From assembly GCA_030428825.1 (NCBI GenBank), contig JAUIEL010000309.1, forward strand, positions 1 through 7,836: 7,836 nucleotides of DNA. Reading direction: 5' to 3'. The notes beneath the pieces are model-generated. The model ran no database searches, was not told the DNA's origin, and saw nothing but the letters and a program-made list of their open reading frames with translations. Each line of letters begins with the position of its first letter. The stretch's first letter is position 1. The stretch is from a bacterium. GTDB taxonomy: Bacteria; Planctomycetota; B15-G4; JADJEK01. Positions 1 through 5,440 of this stretch are shown here, piece by piece. The position numbers and the translations under genes were made by a program.

Positions 1-30
1 CAAGGGAGAGCAAGGGAGAGCAGGGGAGAG
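1..30. repeat. 10-bp tandem repeat array, left copy
   Basis: Three head-to-tail copies of a 10-mer are present: CAAGGGAGAG twice, then CAGGGGAGAG with one change. The array starts at the window edge, so it may extend further upstream. It is the reverse complement of the array at 237-266. The 10-bp period is close to one helical turn. Function is unknown. Confidence 0.9.
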
Positions 31-149
31 GGCGCTGACGCGGTCGGCCGGGCGGGGACGAACGAGTGGGCGAGCGTGGGTTCGCTCGGGTACTCCGGGT
101 AGGGGGCTCGACGTTTGCCCCGGTCGGGGGCGGGCGCGCGAGCGGTCGA

Positions 150-167
150 GTTCTCGACGCCGAGAAC
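150..167. other. Small perfect hairpin between the repeat arrays
   Basis: Arms GTTCTCG (150-156) and CGAGAAC (161-167) flank the loop ACGC. No T-run follows, so it is not a classical intrinsic terminator. It could be an operator-like dyad, or chance in GC-rich DNA. Confidence 0.35.
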
Positions 168-236
168 GGAGGGAGAGCTGCGGGAAGGGCGGCGCCGAAG
201 AATCGGTTTCGGCCTTGGTTCTCCGCGTCAGCGGCC

Positions 237-272
237 TCTCCCTTGCTCTCCCTTGCTCTCCCTTGCTCTCCC
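237..272. repeat. 10-bp tandem repeat array, right copy (inverted)
   Basis: Three perfect copies of CTCTCCCTTG (237-246, 247-256, 257-266) are followed by a partial degraded copy, CTCTCC. This is the reverse complement of the array at 1-30, so the two arrays form an inverted repeat about 206 bp apart. The right array ends about 25 bp before the parB ribosome binding site and lies in the probable parB leader. Confidence 0.9.
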
Positions 273-311
273 CCTCTTCGCTTGCGTACTCTCGCGGGTG
301 GAGGGTCTGTC

Positions 312-1247
312 ATGGAACGTCGTCTGAGTCGTGGTCTCGAGGCTTTGCTCGGGAAGGGTGGGGTTCAGGAGGCGGCGCAGGCGGCGACGCAGACGACCCA
401 GTCGATTCCGTTGGAGTCGGTGCGGCCGAATCCGAGTCAGCCTCGTCGGGAGTTCGACGAGGTCGCTCTGGAAGAGCTTCGGGCGTCCATCGAGCAGGAC
501 GGGCTGCTGCAGCCGATCGTGGTGCGGCGCGTCACGGACGGGTTCGAGATCATCGCGGGCGAGCGCCGCTTCCGGGCGTGCCAGCGCCTGGGGATGTCCC
601 GCATCCCGGCGTTGATCCGGACGGCCGAGGAGGACCAGCGTCTGGTCCTGGCGTTGGTCGAGAACGTCCAGCGGAGCGACCTGAACGCGATCGAGGAGGC
701 ACGGGCGTACCGTCAGCTCCTGGACGAGTTCGGCCTCACCCACGAGGAGGTCGCGAAGCGGGTCGGGAAGAACCGCTCGACCGTCACGAACGCCCTCCGG
801 CTCCTCGACCTCCCGGGCTCGGCCCTCGACGAGGTTTCACGTGGAACATTGTCCGCCGGGCACGCCCGAGCGATGCTCCCGCTGGTCCAGAGCTCCAGCT
901 TCGACGCGTTCGTCCGGAAGGTGCTCGACGAGGGGTTGTCGGTCCGTCAGACCGAACGGGTGGTCCGGGACATCCTCGACGGGGGCGCGGCGGAGGAGGA
1001 CGACCGGGCGCCGGCGAAGGCGGGGGGCGACCGCCCGAAGCATCGCCGCCGGCCGCTCCTGACCGACCTGGAGGACCGACTGCGGGCCCGGTGGGGAGTG
1101 CTGGTCCGGGTCGAGGCGGGGCGGCGCGGGGGGACGATCTCGTTCAAGGCCGGCTCGAAGGAGGAGCTGAACGACCTGCTCGAAAGGCTCGAGGCGGGTT
1201 CCTCCGACCACGGGCGGGGGAGCGCCGAGCGCGAGTTCGTGGTCTGA
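312..1247 (+). CDS. parB: Chromosome-partitioning protein ParB (311 aa)
   Basis: ParB is a CTP-dependent DNA clamp. It loads at parS, spreads on origin-proximal DNA, and is moved by the ParA ATPase to segregate new origins. Known-family motifs are visible in order: the N-terminal RLSRGLEALLG segment that in relatives contacts ParA, NPSQPRR at about 40-46, LLQPIVVR at 65-72, the nucleotide-binding GERRFRA at 83-89, ENVQRSDLNAIEEA at 117-130, a helix-turn-helix around 143-168, LSAGHARAM at 180-188, a charged linker at about 222-248, and a C-terminal dimerisation domain at about 250-295. The length is normal for the family. The ATG at 312 is chosen because GGAGGG (300-305) sits 6 nt upstream and the ParB homology starts exactly there, while the in-frame upstream extension is low-complexity. 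A parS-like site lies inside the gene at 833-848. The gene converges on the cyclophilin-like gene. Confidence 0.96.
   Translation: MERRLSRGLEALLGKGGVQEAAQAATQTTQSIPLESVRPNPSQPRREFDEVALEELRASIEQDGLLQPIVVRRVTDGFEIIAGERRFRACQRLGMSRIPALIRTAEEDQRLVLALVENVQRSDLNAIEEARAYRQLLDEFGLTHEEVAKRVGKNRSTVTNALRLLDLPGSALDEVSRGTLSAGHARAMLPLVQSSSFDAFVRKVLDEGLSVRQTERVVRDILDGGAAEEDDRAPAKAGGDRPKHRRRPLLTDLEDRLRARWGVLVRVEAGRRGGTISFKAGSKEELNDLLERLEAGSSDHGRGSAEREFVV
833..848. promoter_or_regulatory. parS: parS-like centromere site inside parB
   Basis: GGTTTCACGTGGAACA matches the bacterial parS consensus TGTTTCACGTGAAACA at 14 of 16 positions. The core GTTTCACGTG is intact and the second half-site matches the other common arm form (TGTTCCAC when read in reverse). 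It encodes ParB residues 174-179 (EVSRGT), just before LSAGHAR. The codons used across it (GTT TCA CGT GGA ACA TTG) are unusually A/T-rich at third positions compared with surrounding parB codons, which points to selection for the DNA site. Intragenic parS in parB is known from Bacillus subtilis spo0J. This is the only good match I found in the window. Confidence 0.87.
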
Positions 1248-1255
1248 CTCCCCCC

Positions 1256-1304
1256 GGATCGGCGGCGGGGAGGGCGAAACGAACCCGCTTCGCCCGCCCG
1301 ATCC
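1256..1304. terminator. Nested inverted repeat between convergent genes
   Basis: Outer arms GGATCGG (1256-1262) and CCGATCC (1298-1304) enclose inner arms GGGCGAA (1272-1278) and TTCGCCC (1289-1295). The structure lies 9 bp after the parB stop. There is no T-run, as is common in very GC-rich genomes, so termination is inferred from position and symmetry. Confidence 0.45.
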
Positions 1305-1334
1305 GACGGCCCCGATCGGCGGTAGGGGGACGCG

Positions 1335-1355
1335 GCGGCCCCGGGCGGGGGCCGC
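1335..1355. terminator. GC hairpin, candidate terminator for the cyclophilin-like gene
   Basis: Perfect 8-bp arms GCGGCCCC (1335-1342) and GGGGCCGC (1348-1355) flank the loop GGGCG. The hairpin starts 9 bp past the stop codon of the minus-strand gene ending at 1365. It reads equally well from both strands, so it could serve both convergent genes. No U-tract is visible. Confidence 0.5.
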
Positions 1356-1364
1356 GAGGCGCGG

Positions 1365-2339
1365 TCAGTCCTTCAGGCCGGTCCCGACGTCGATGCCCTG
1401 GATCGCCAGCGGCTCCGCCAGGATCGTCCCCTCCTCGACGTCGCGGGTCGACGCCTGGCTGAGGATCTCGAGGCCCGACTGGACCTGGCCGAACACGACC
1501 TCCTGGCCACCCTTGTTCGGCGTGTCCACGAGGTAGACGGCGACGCGCGGCGCGGCGTCCGGCTTCAGCGAACCCGGAGCCCCGCGCAGGAAGCTGACGG
1601 CGCCTGCGAAGTGGGAGAGCGAGTTCCGGTCGCTCACGATTCCCTGCGCGAGCTTGGACGGCTCGGCGCCTTCGTCGTCGGATTCCGCCTCGTCCTCCCC
1701 ATCCTCCTCCGCGTCCTCGTCGGAGGCGGCCTCGGGCGAGAACGCGATCCACTGCTCGCGCATCGCCTCGTTGAAGCTGCCGGACGCGAGGCCCCCCTGC
1801 TCGACCAGGTCGAGGAACGCCGCCACGGCTTCCGGGGCGCGATCGGGGTAGAGACCGATCTTCACCGCGCCGAGGGACGTCTGGATCGTCACCGAGTGGG
1901 CGTCGTCGACGTCCGGGTTCTTCTCGGCGAACGGGTGCTCCCCGACCCACTGCTTCTCGGCCCGGATGTCCGCGAGCAGCTTCTCGACCCGGCCGTCCTG
2001 GTTCAGGACATGGTTCGGGAAGTCGGATCCGATGCGCGCCGCGTACCGCTCGGCGTCGTCCAAGTCCTTCTCTACAAAGGCGCTATGGGCGTTTTGGAAG
2101 AGCGCCCACGGCTCCGCGTCGGTCCCTCCGACCGGGCCGTCGAGGTCGATGTGGGCCTTCGCCCGGCCGTCCTCGTCCACCAAGGCCGCCCACGCCTCCG
2201 CGGCCTTCGCTTCGCGGTAGTTCTGGAAGAAGAGGACGCCGAAGACGAGCACGCCCGCCGCGACGAGGAGGCCGAGGTACCGACCGCGGTTGCGGGCCCA
2301 ATAATCGGCTTCGATGAACTCGGGAGCTTGAAGCGCCAT
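1365..2339 (-). CDS. Membrane-anchored cyclophilin-like protein with TPR-like region (324 aa)
   Basis: Residues 21-38 form one hydrophobic segment after a basic stretch (R16, R18, R20), giving an N-in signal anchor with the rest outside the cytoplasm. Residues about 42-125 look helical and TPR-like, reminiscent of YfgM-type proteins. Residues about 149-316 resemble a cyclophilin: VTIQTSLGAVKIGLYPDRAPEAV matches the opening strands, SLSHFAGAVSF (240-250) the middle, and GGQEVVFGQVQSGLEIL (277-293) the usual xVFGxVxxG end. The catalytic segment is eroded: where active enzymes have FHRVI...Q there is FNEAM...A (189-199), so the key arginine is replaced by E191. An acidic insertion (206-225) follows. 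It is more likely a binding or chaperone protein than an active prolyl isomerase. The start is supported by GGAGAG 6 nt upstream. The gene is divergent from the J-domain gene, with 49 bp between starts. Confidence 0.82.
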   Translation of the reverse strand: MALQAPEFIEADYWARNRGRYLGLLVAAGVLVFGVLFFQNYREAKAAEAWAALVDEDGRAKAHIDLDGPVGGTDAEPWALFQNAHSAFVEKDLDDAERYAARIGSDFPNHVLNQDGRVEKLLADIRAEKQWVGEHPFAEKNPDVDDAHSVTIQTSLGAVKIGLYPDRAPEAVAAFLDLVEQGGLASGSFNEAMREQWIAFSPEAASDEDAEEDGEDEAESDDEGAEPSKLAQGIVSDRNSLSHFAGAVSFLRGAPGSLKPDAAPRVAVYLVDTPNKGGQEVVFGQVQSGLEILSQASTRDVEEGTILAEPLAIQGIDVGTGLKD

Positions 2340-2388
2340 CGGAAACTCTCCGTGCGCCGCCGCGGCAGCGGTCGACGCGATCGAGCGG
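2340..2388. promoter_or_regulatory. Short divergent intergenic region
   Basis: Only 49 bp separate the cyclophilin-like start and the assigned J-protein start. It must hold the minus-strand ribosome site (GGAGAG on that strand, complement of 2346-2351) and at least one promoter, unless promoters lie inside the genes. No clear -35/-10 pair was found. The most AT-rich patch is just inside the J-protein frame (about 2393-2415). Confidence 0.4.
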
Positions 2389-3054
2389 ATGCGGAAAAAG
2401 GGGGACTATTCTAGTGCGCTGGACGTCGCGTGGGACAAGGAATCGGATCGGCTGGTGAGCGGAAACGGAGTCCGCGGTCGCTGCCCGGCGTGCGGCACGT
2501 CGATCGGCTGGGTCGACCTGTCGCACGAGGGGATCCTCCACGGCCGGTCCGCCGCGGCCGGTGGTCCGTACTTCACGATCCACTGTCACGGCTGCCAGGA
2601 GCCGCTCCGCGCCGAGGGGGGCGTCGGTCGGGTCTACCGGTTCTCGAGCGTCCGCACGGCGCCCGCCGGAGCATCGCGCTGGGGGCGCTGGTTCCGTCTG
2701 CTGTTCGGTGCGCCCGCGCTGAACGAGAGCCGGTCGCCGCGTTCCTCGCGTCCCCGGCGCCCCTCTCCGGGCGCCGGGGACGAGCGGTCGCGTCCCGGCC
2801 GCGAGACCGCCGGGACGTCGCGACCCGCGGTGGGGGAGGCGCTGCTCCGCCGCCTGCGTGAGCTCGACCTCGGCGCGGAGGCGACGCTCGACGACGTCAA
2901 GCGCCGGTTCCGCCAGCTCGCGAAGCAGACGCACCCGGACACGTTGTCGACGGCGTCGGCGGACGTGCGCGAGGCGTCGCGCCGTCGCTTCATCGAGATC
3001 AACCGCGCCTACCGGGAGATCGTCCAGCGGTGGCCCAAGGGCCCGCGCGCCTGA
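2389..3054 (+). CDS. Zinc-ribbon protein with C-terminal J domain (221 aa)
   Basis: A probable DnaK co-chaperone. Two cysteine pairs, CPAC (C32, C35) and CHGC (C66, C69), form a likely zinc ribbon. A basic, Arg/Pro/Ser-rich linker covers about 113-148. A J domain covers about 149-213, with the diagnostic HPD at 182-184 preceded by KRRFRQLAKQ and followed by a helix containing FIEINRAYREIV. The intact HPD predicts stimulation of an Hsp70 ATPase. The J domain is C-terminal rather than N-terminal as in classical DnaJ, and the G/F region and four-repeat zinc domain are absent. The start is uncertain: ATG 2389 has a weak ribosome site, and the first codons include TAT TCT AGT, unusual for this genome. 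A GTG at 2455 (residue 23), with AAGGA 13 nt upstream, is an alternative that keeps both domains. The linker DNA contains two strong inverted repeats. Confidence 0.85.
   Translation: MRKKGDYSSALDVAWDKESDRLVSGNGVRGRCPACGTSIGWVDLSHEGILHGRSAAAGGPYFTIHCHGCQEPLRAEGGVGRVYRFSSVRTAPAGASRWGRWFRLLFGAPALNESRSPRSSRPRRPSPGAGDERSRPGRETAGTSRPAVGEALLRRLRELDLGAEATLDDVKRRFRQLAKQTHPDTLSTASADVREASRRRFIEINRAYREIVQRWPKGPRA
2749..2782. repeat. Perfect 14-bp inverted repeat inside the J-protein linker
   Basis: Arms CGTCCCCGGCGCCC (2749-2762) and GGGCGCCGGGGACG (2769-2782) are perfectly complementary, with the 6-nt loop CTCTCC. The element encodes linker residues 121-132. It would fold into a very stable hairpin in mRNA or single-stranded DNA. 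Confidence 0.92.
2791..2817. repeat. Second perfect inverted repeat in the J-protein linker
   Basis: Arms CGTCCCGGC (2791-2799) and GCCGGGACG (2809-2817) form 9 perfect pairs with a 9-nt loop. It starts 8 bp after the preceding inverted repeat. Its arm resembles the first one (CGTCCC-CGGCG against CGTCCC-GGC), suggesting a related or duplicated palindrome. Confidence 0.88.
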
Positions 3055-3154
3055 GCGGTCGCGCGGCGAGCGGTTCGTGCCGGTGCTTTTCGCCCTCGAG
3101 GGGGACGGTTACGATGGGCCGCCCCTGTCGCGTCCCGCCGCCACCAGGAACCCG

Positions 3155-3754
3155 ATGAACTCCTCGGCGCTCGAGCATCCGACCCTCGTTCTGAACCGCC
3201 ACTGGACGGTCGTGAACGTGGTGCCCGTGCGACACGCGCTGGTGCTCGTCTGTCGGGACGCGGCGCGCGTCATCGCGCCGGACACGTACGAGATCCACGA
3301 CATGCCGTCGTGGGCCGCGCAGGCGGTCGCAGCGGGCGAGTCGGTCGTCCGCCTCGTGTCGCGCTCGATCCGCGTCCCCGAGGTGATCGTCCTGACGCAC
3401 TACGAGCGCCCTCCGCGCCGCTACGTGCCGTTCACGCGCCGGAACCTCTACCGGCGCGACCAGTACACGTGCCAGTACTGCGGAAAGAGGCCGGGTTCCG
3501 AGAACCTGTCGATCGAGCACATCGTTCCCCGGTCGCACGGGGGCCGGACGTCGTGGACGAACTGCGTCCTCGCGTGCGTCCGCTGCAACGTGCGCAAGGC
3601 GAACCGAACCCCCGAGCAGGCCGGGATGCGGCTCCTCCGGCGCCCGTTCCGCCCCCGATGGATGCCCCACCTGACGCTCCCCGACGGTGTGGCGAAACAG
3701 TCCTGGTCGCAGTTCGTTTCCGAGCGCTACTGGGAAGTCGAGCTGACGGATTGA
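3155..3754 (+). CDS. HNH endonuclease family protein (199 aa)
   Basis: This is a beta-beta-alpha-metal (HNH) nuclease-family protein. The C-terminal half holds FTRRNLYRRDQYTCQYCG with a zinc pair C106/C109, then SIEHIVPRSHGG with the catalytic-type H122, then WTNCVLACVRCNVRKANR with N136 and a second zinc pair C141/C144. The order C-x2-C, H, N, C-x2-C is that of McrA/5-methylcytosine-type HNH domains, and all expected residues are present. The N-terminal half (LVLNRHWTVVNVVPVRHAL) matches a widespread stand-alone family in planctomycetes and cyanobacteria whose substrate is not firmly known. I see no restriction or toxin partner. The ATG at 3155 is chosen for AGGAA (3146-3150) and because similarity starts at once; the frame stays open upstream but reads low-complexity sequence. 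It follows the J-protein gene after 100 bp and precedes the next gene by 52 bp, so co-transcription is possible. Confidence 0.88.
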   Translation: MNSSALEHPTLVLNRHWTVVNVVPVRHALVLVCRDAARVIAPDTYEIHDMPSWAAQAVAAGESVVRLVSRSIRVPEVIVLTHYERPPRRYVPFTRRNLYRRDQYTCQYCGKRPGSENLSIEHIVPRSHGGRTSWTNCVLACVRCNVRKANRTPEQAGMRLLRRPFRPRWMPHLTLPDGVAKQSWSQFVSERYWEVELTD

Positions 3755-3759
3755 ACCCC

Positions 3760-3776
3760 CGACTCGTATCGAGTCG
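3760..3776. other. Hairpin between the HNH gene and the next gene
   Basis: Arms CGACTCG (3760-3766) and CGAGTCG (3770-3776) are separated by the 3-nt loop TAT. It sits 5 bp after the HNH stop and 12 bp before the ribosome site of the next gene. It may be a weak terminator, an RNA processing site or an operator. Confidence 0.4.
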
Positions 3777-3806
3777 TCGACATTCGCGAAGGAAGGACCT
3801 CCGGCC

Positions 3807-5234
3807 ATGAAACTCCTCTCGATCCCCGTGCTGATCGGGCTGCTCCTCGTGTCGGTCGCGTCCGGCGACGTCATCCACATGAAGGACGGCCGGAAGATCG
3901 AAGGAACGGTCGTCGAGAAGACCGACGCCAAGGTCGTCGTCCAGACGAAGTTCGGCGTCAGCGAGTTCAAGGCGTCCGAGGTCGACCGGATCGAGAAGAA
4001 GTCGACGCCGAAGGAGGAGTACAAGCAGCGCATGGCGGAGGCGAAGGGGGACGCCGACGCGCTGTACAAGGTCTACATCTGGGCGAAGGGGAACGGCCTC
4101 GCCTCGGACGCGAAGCGCGCGCTCCGGGAGGTCGTGAAGGCCGACCCGGACCACGAGAACGCTCGGAAGCTCCTCGGCTACGTCAAGTTCGAGGACCGGT
4201 GGGTGACCGAGTCGGAGAAGGAGCGGCTGGTCGTCGAGGCGGAGCGGAAGGAGATGGAGGCGAAGGGGCTCGTCCGGTTCAAGGGCGAGTGGGTCACCAA
4301 GGAGGAGAAGGAGCGGCTCGAGAACGAGGCGAAGGGGCTCGTCCTGGTCGACGGGAAGTGGGTGAACAAGCGCGAGTACGAGCGCGCCGCCAAGGACCGC
4401 GAGCAGGCGCGCGAGCGGGCGGAGAAGCGCGCGCAGGGCCTCTTCGAGGTGAACGGGAAGTGGGTCGCGAAGGCGGAGGCCGAGGCGTTCTACGCCGACC
4501 TGAACAACCCGTACCGGGCCGACGGCGAGAACGTCTACCTCTACACGAACAAGGGGATCGACTTCGGCGACAAGATGCTGGTCGGCGCCGAGGCGGCGTA
4601 CCGCGACGCGGCCCAGCTGTTCGGCCGCGAGCCGGAGGGCGGGAAGAAGCTGCACGTCTTCGTCGTCGCGACGCTCGAGGACTTCAACTCCCTCGGGAAC
4701 GCCTTCAACGCGGACGAGCAGTCGTCGAACTTCTACGAGTTCGGGACCCCCTGGCTCCCGGAGAACGACCAGGGGTTCGACCTCGTCACCGTCACGCAGT
4801 ACAACCAGGCCGACTCGCTGACCGAACTCTACGTGCGGCACGCGGTCGCCGAGCAGTTCGTGCGCCGGCTGATCGGCCCCGAGGCGGCCGACCCGGCCCC
4901 GCGTTGGTTCGTCGACGGGGTCTCGGCGTACCTCTCCCGGTTCAACACCCCGAAGCTCTACTCGTGGAGCCGCGACCGGCTCCTCTCGCTCGGCGGGATC
5001 CTCAAGCTGAAGAACCACTTCCGGAGCTACCAGCCGAACGAGCAGTACATCCTCGGCGGCGGGATCCTCATCGCCTGGCTGAAGAGCGGCGAGGCGCCCG
5101 AGGAGGTCGCGAAGGAGTTCGAGAGCGCGATGGCGGCGGTCGCCGAGGGGAAGAAGGTCTCCAAGGCGTTCCGCGGCTTCGAGAAGGCGCTCACCAAGGC
5201 GGAGGACTCGTTCCGCGACCACGCCGAGATGTAG
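3807..5234 (+). CDS. Secreted W-V repeat protein with degenerate peptidase-like domain (475 aa)
   Basis: No specific function is recognised. Residues 1-20 are a Sec signal peptide (MKLL, hydrophobic core, VASG). Residues 21-63 (DVIHMKDGRKIEGTVVEK...FGVSEFKASEVDRIE) form a small beta domain common at the start of secreted planctomycete proteins. About 70-125 is helical and TPR-like. Four repeats with a WV core follow (W132, W162, W185, W219), rich in Lys/Glu and probably partly coiled-coil. About 235-475 resembles a peptidase-MA (gluzincin) domain: LYVRHAVAEQFV (341-352) stands where HExxH belongs and PRWFVDGVSAYL (365-376) where the downstream zinc-ligand motif (P-x-W-x-x-E-G) belongs. The HExxH glutamate and second histidine are gone (H345-AVA-E349) and the downstream glutamate is D370, so proteolysis is unlikely. 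The start has AAGGAAGGA (3789-3797) at 9-nt spacing. The C-terminus (about 430-475) is charged and helical. Confidence 0.8.
   Translation: MKLLSIPVLIGLLLVSVASGDVIHMKDGRKIEGTVVEKTDAKVVVQTKFGVSEFKASEVDRIEKKSTPKEEYKQRMAEAKGDADALYKVYIWAKGNGLASDAKRALREVVKADPDHENARKLLGYVKFEDRWVTESEKERLVVEAERKEMEAKGLVRFKGEWVTKEEKERLENEAKGLVLVDGKWVNKREYERAAKDREQARERAEKRAQGLFEVNGKWVAKAEAEAFYADLNNPYRADGENVYLYTNKGIDFGDKMLVGAEAAYRDAAQLFGREPEGGKKLHVFVVATLEDFNSLGNAFNADEQSSNFYEFGTPWLPENDQGFDLVTVTQYNQADSLTELYVRHAVAEQFVRRLIGPEAADPAPRWFVDGVSAYLSRFNTPKLYSWSRDRLLSLGGILKLKNHFRSYQPNEQYILGGGILIAWLKSGEAPEEVAKEFESAMAAVAEGKKVSKAFRGFEKALTKAEDSFRDHAEM
4176..4496 (+). repeat. Four W-V repeats in the secreted protein gene
   Basis: Protein repeats start at residues 124, 154, 177 and 211. 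Each has the pattern G-[LY]-[VF]-x-[FV]-x-[GD]-x-W-V-x-[KE]-x-E, with variable Lys/Glu-rich tails. Units 2 and 3 share a 19-bp identical stretch (4257-4275 and 4326-4344, 69 bp apart), indicating a fairly recent tandem duplication of a 23-codon unit. Confidence 0.85.
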
Positions 5235-5303
5235 CGGGTCGTCGAGGAAGCGCCGCGCCTCGATTCCGACCGCGAGACGGGCGGGGGGGGCTCCGCGCCG
5301 CCC

Positions 5304-5340
5304 CGGAGGCGCTTGTGCCGGATCGGCGCAGGCGCCTCCG
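5304..5340. terminator. Strong hairpin downstream of the W-V repeat gene
   Basis: Outer arms CGGAGGCGC (5304-5312) and GCGCCTCCG (5332-5340) pair perfectly over 9 bp. After a 2/2 internal loop, GTGCCG (5315-5320) pairs with CGGCGC (5324-5329) through five Watson-Crick pairs and one G-U, closing on the loop GAT. It lies 69 bp after the stop. No T-run follows, so termination is inferred. Confidence 0.5.
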
Positions 5341-5376
5341 CGGGTCGGGGCCGCGTCGTTCCGCTCGGCGTTCGGC

Positions 5377-5401
5377 ACAACCCTTGATTCAACAGTTGTT
5401 T
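5377..5401. promoter_or_regulatory. AT-rich overlapping palindromes, candidate enhancer-protein site
   Basis: The patch stands out in GC-rich surroundings. It holds TTGATTCAA (5384-5392) overlapping CAACAGTTG (5390-5398), inside a wider pair ACAAC (5377-5381) and GTTGT (5395-5399). It is centred about 80 bp upstream of the predicted sigma-54 start, within the usual range for binding sites of sigma-54 activators. The cognate regulator is unknown. Confidence 0.4.
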
Positions 5402-5440
5402 GGGAGGCTCGCCGTGAGCATCGCGGCGGGGCCGGGCCGT

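Larger units (their letters stand above)
1..311. other. Non-coding region upstream of parB
   Basis: No convincing gene is visible here. The open frames that cross it are arginine-, glycine- and proline-rich and read straight through simple repeats. The region holds a 10-bp repeat array at each end (1-30 and 237-272), in opposite orientations, and a perfect 7-bp hairpin at 150-167. No parA coding end can be recognised. If parA is the neighbour, as in most chromosomal par loci, it ends before this window. I see no good sigma-70 promoter, although transcription into parB could start here or come from upstream. Confidence 0.7.

Noticed and set aside
263..292. Possible sigma-70 promoter for parB (TTGCTC, 18 bp, TACTCT)
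   Set aside because: Only three of six matches in each box, part of the repeat array, and the start would fall on the ribosome binding site.
66..311. N-terminal extension of ParB upstream of 312
   Set aside because: The frame is open but reads Arg/Gly/Ala-rich and repeat-derived sequence, while ParB homology and a good ribosome site begin at 312.
1503..1517. Sigma-54-like TGGCCACCCTTG inside the cyclophilin-like gene
   Set aside because: The spacing between the two elements is 2 bp too short and the motif is inside a gene on the opposite strand.
2407..2412. Possible -10 box TATTCT inside the J-protein N-terminus
   Set aside because: No partner -35 element; kept only as a hint that GTG 2455 may be the true start.
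3110..3115. Possible -10 box TACGAT before the HNH gene
   Set aside because: It matches four of six bases, but no acceptable -35 box lies at the right distance.
3466..3471. Second CACGTG core, in the HNH gene
   Set aside because: Flanks (AGTA before, CCAG after) do not match the parS arms; the hexamer alone is not parS.
5283..5290. Run of eight G
   Set aside because: A non-coding homopolymer, expected in GC-rich DNA and prone to sequencing error; no gene depends on its length.
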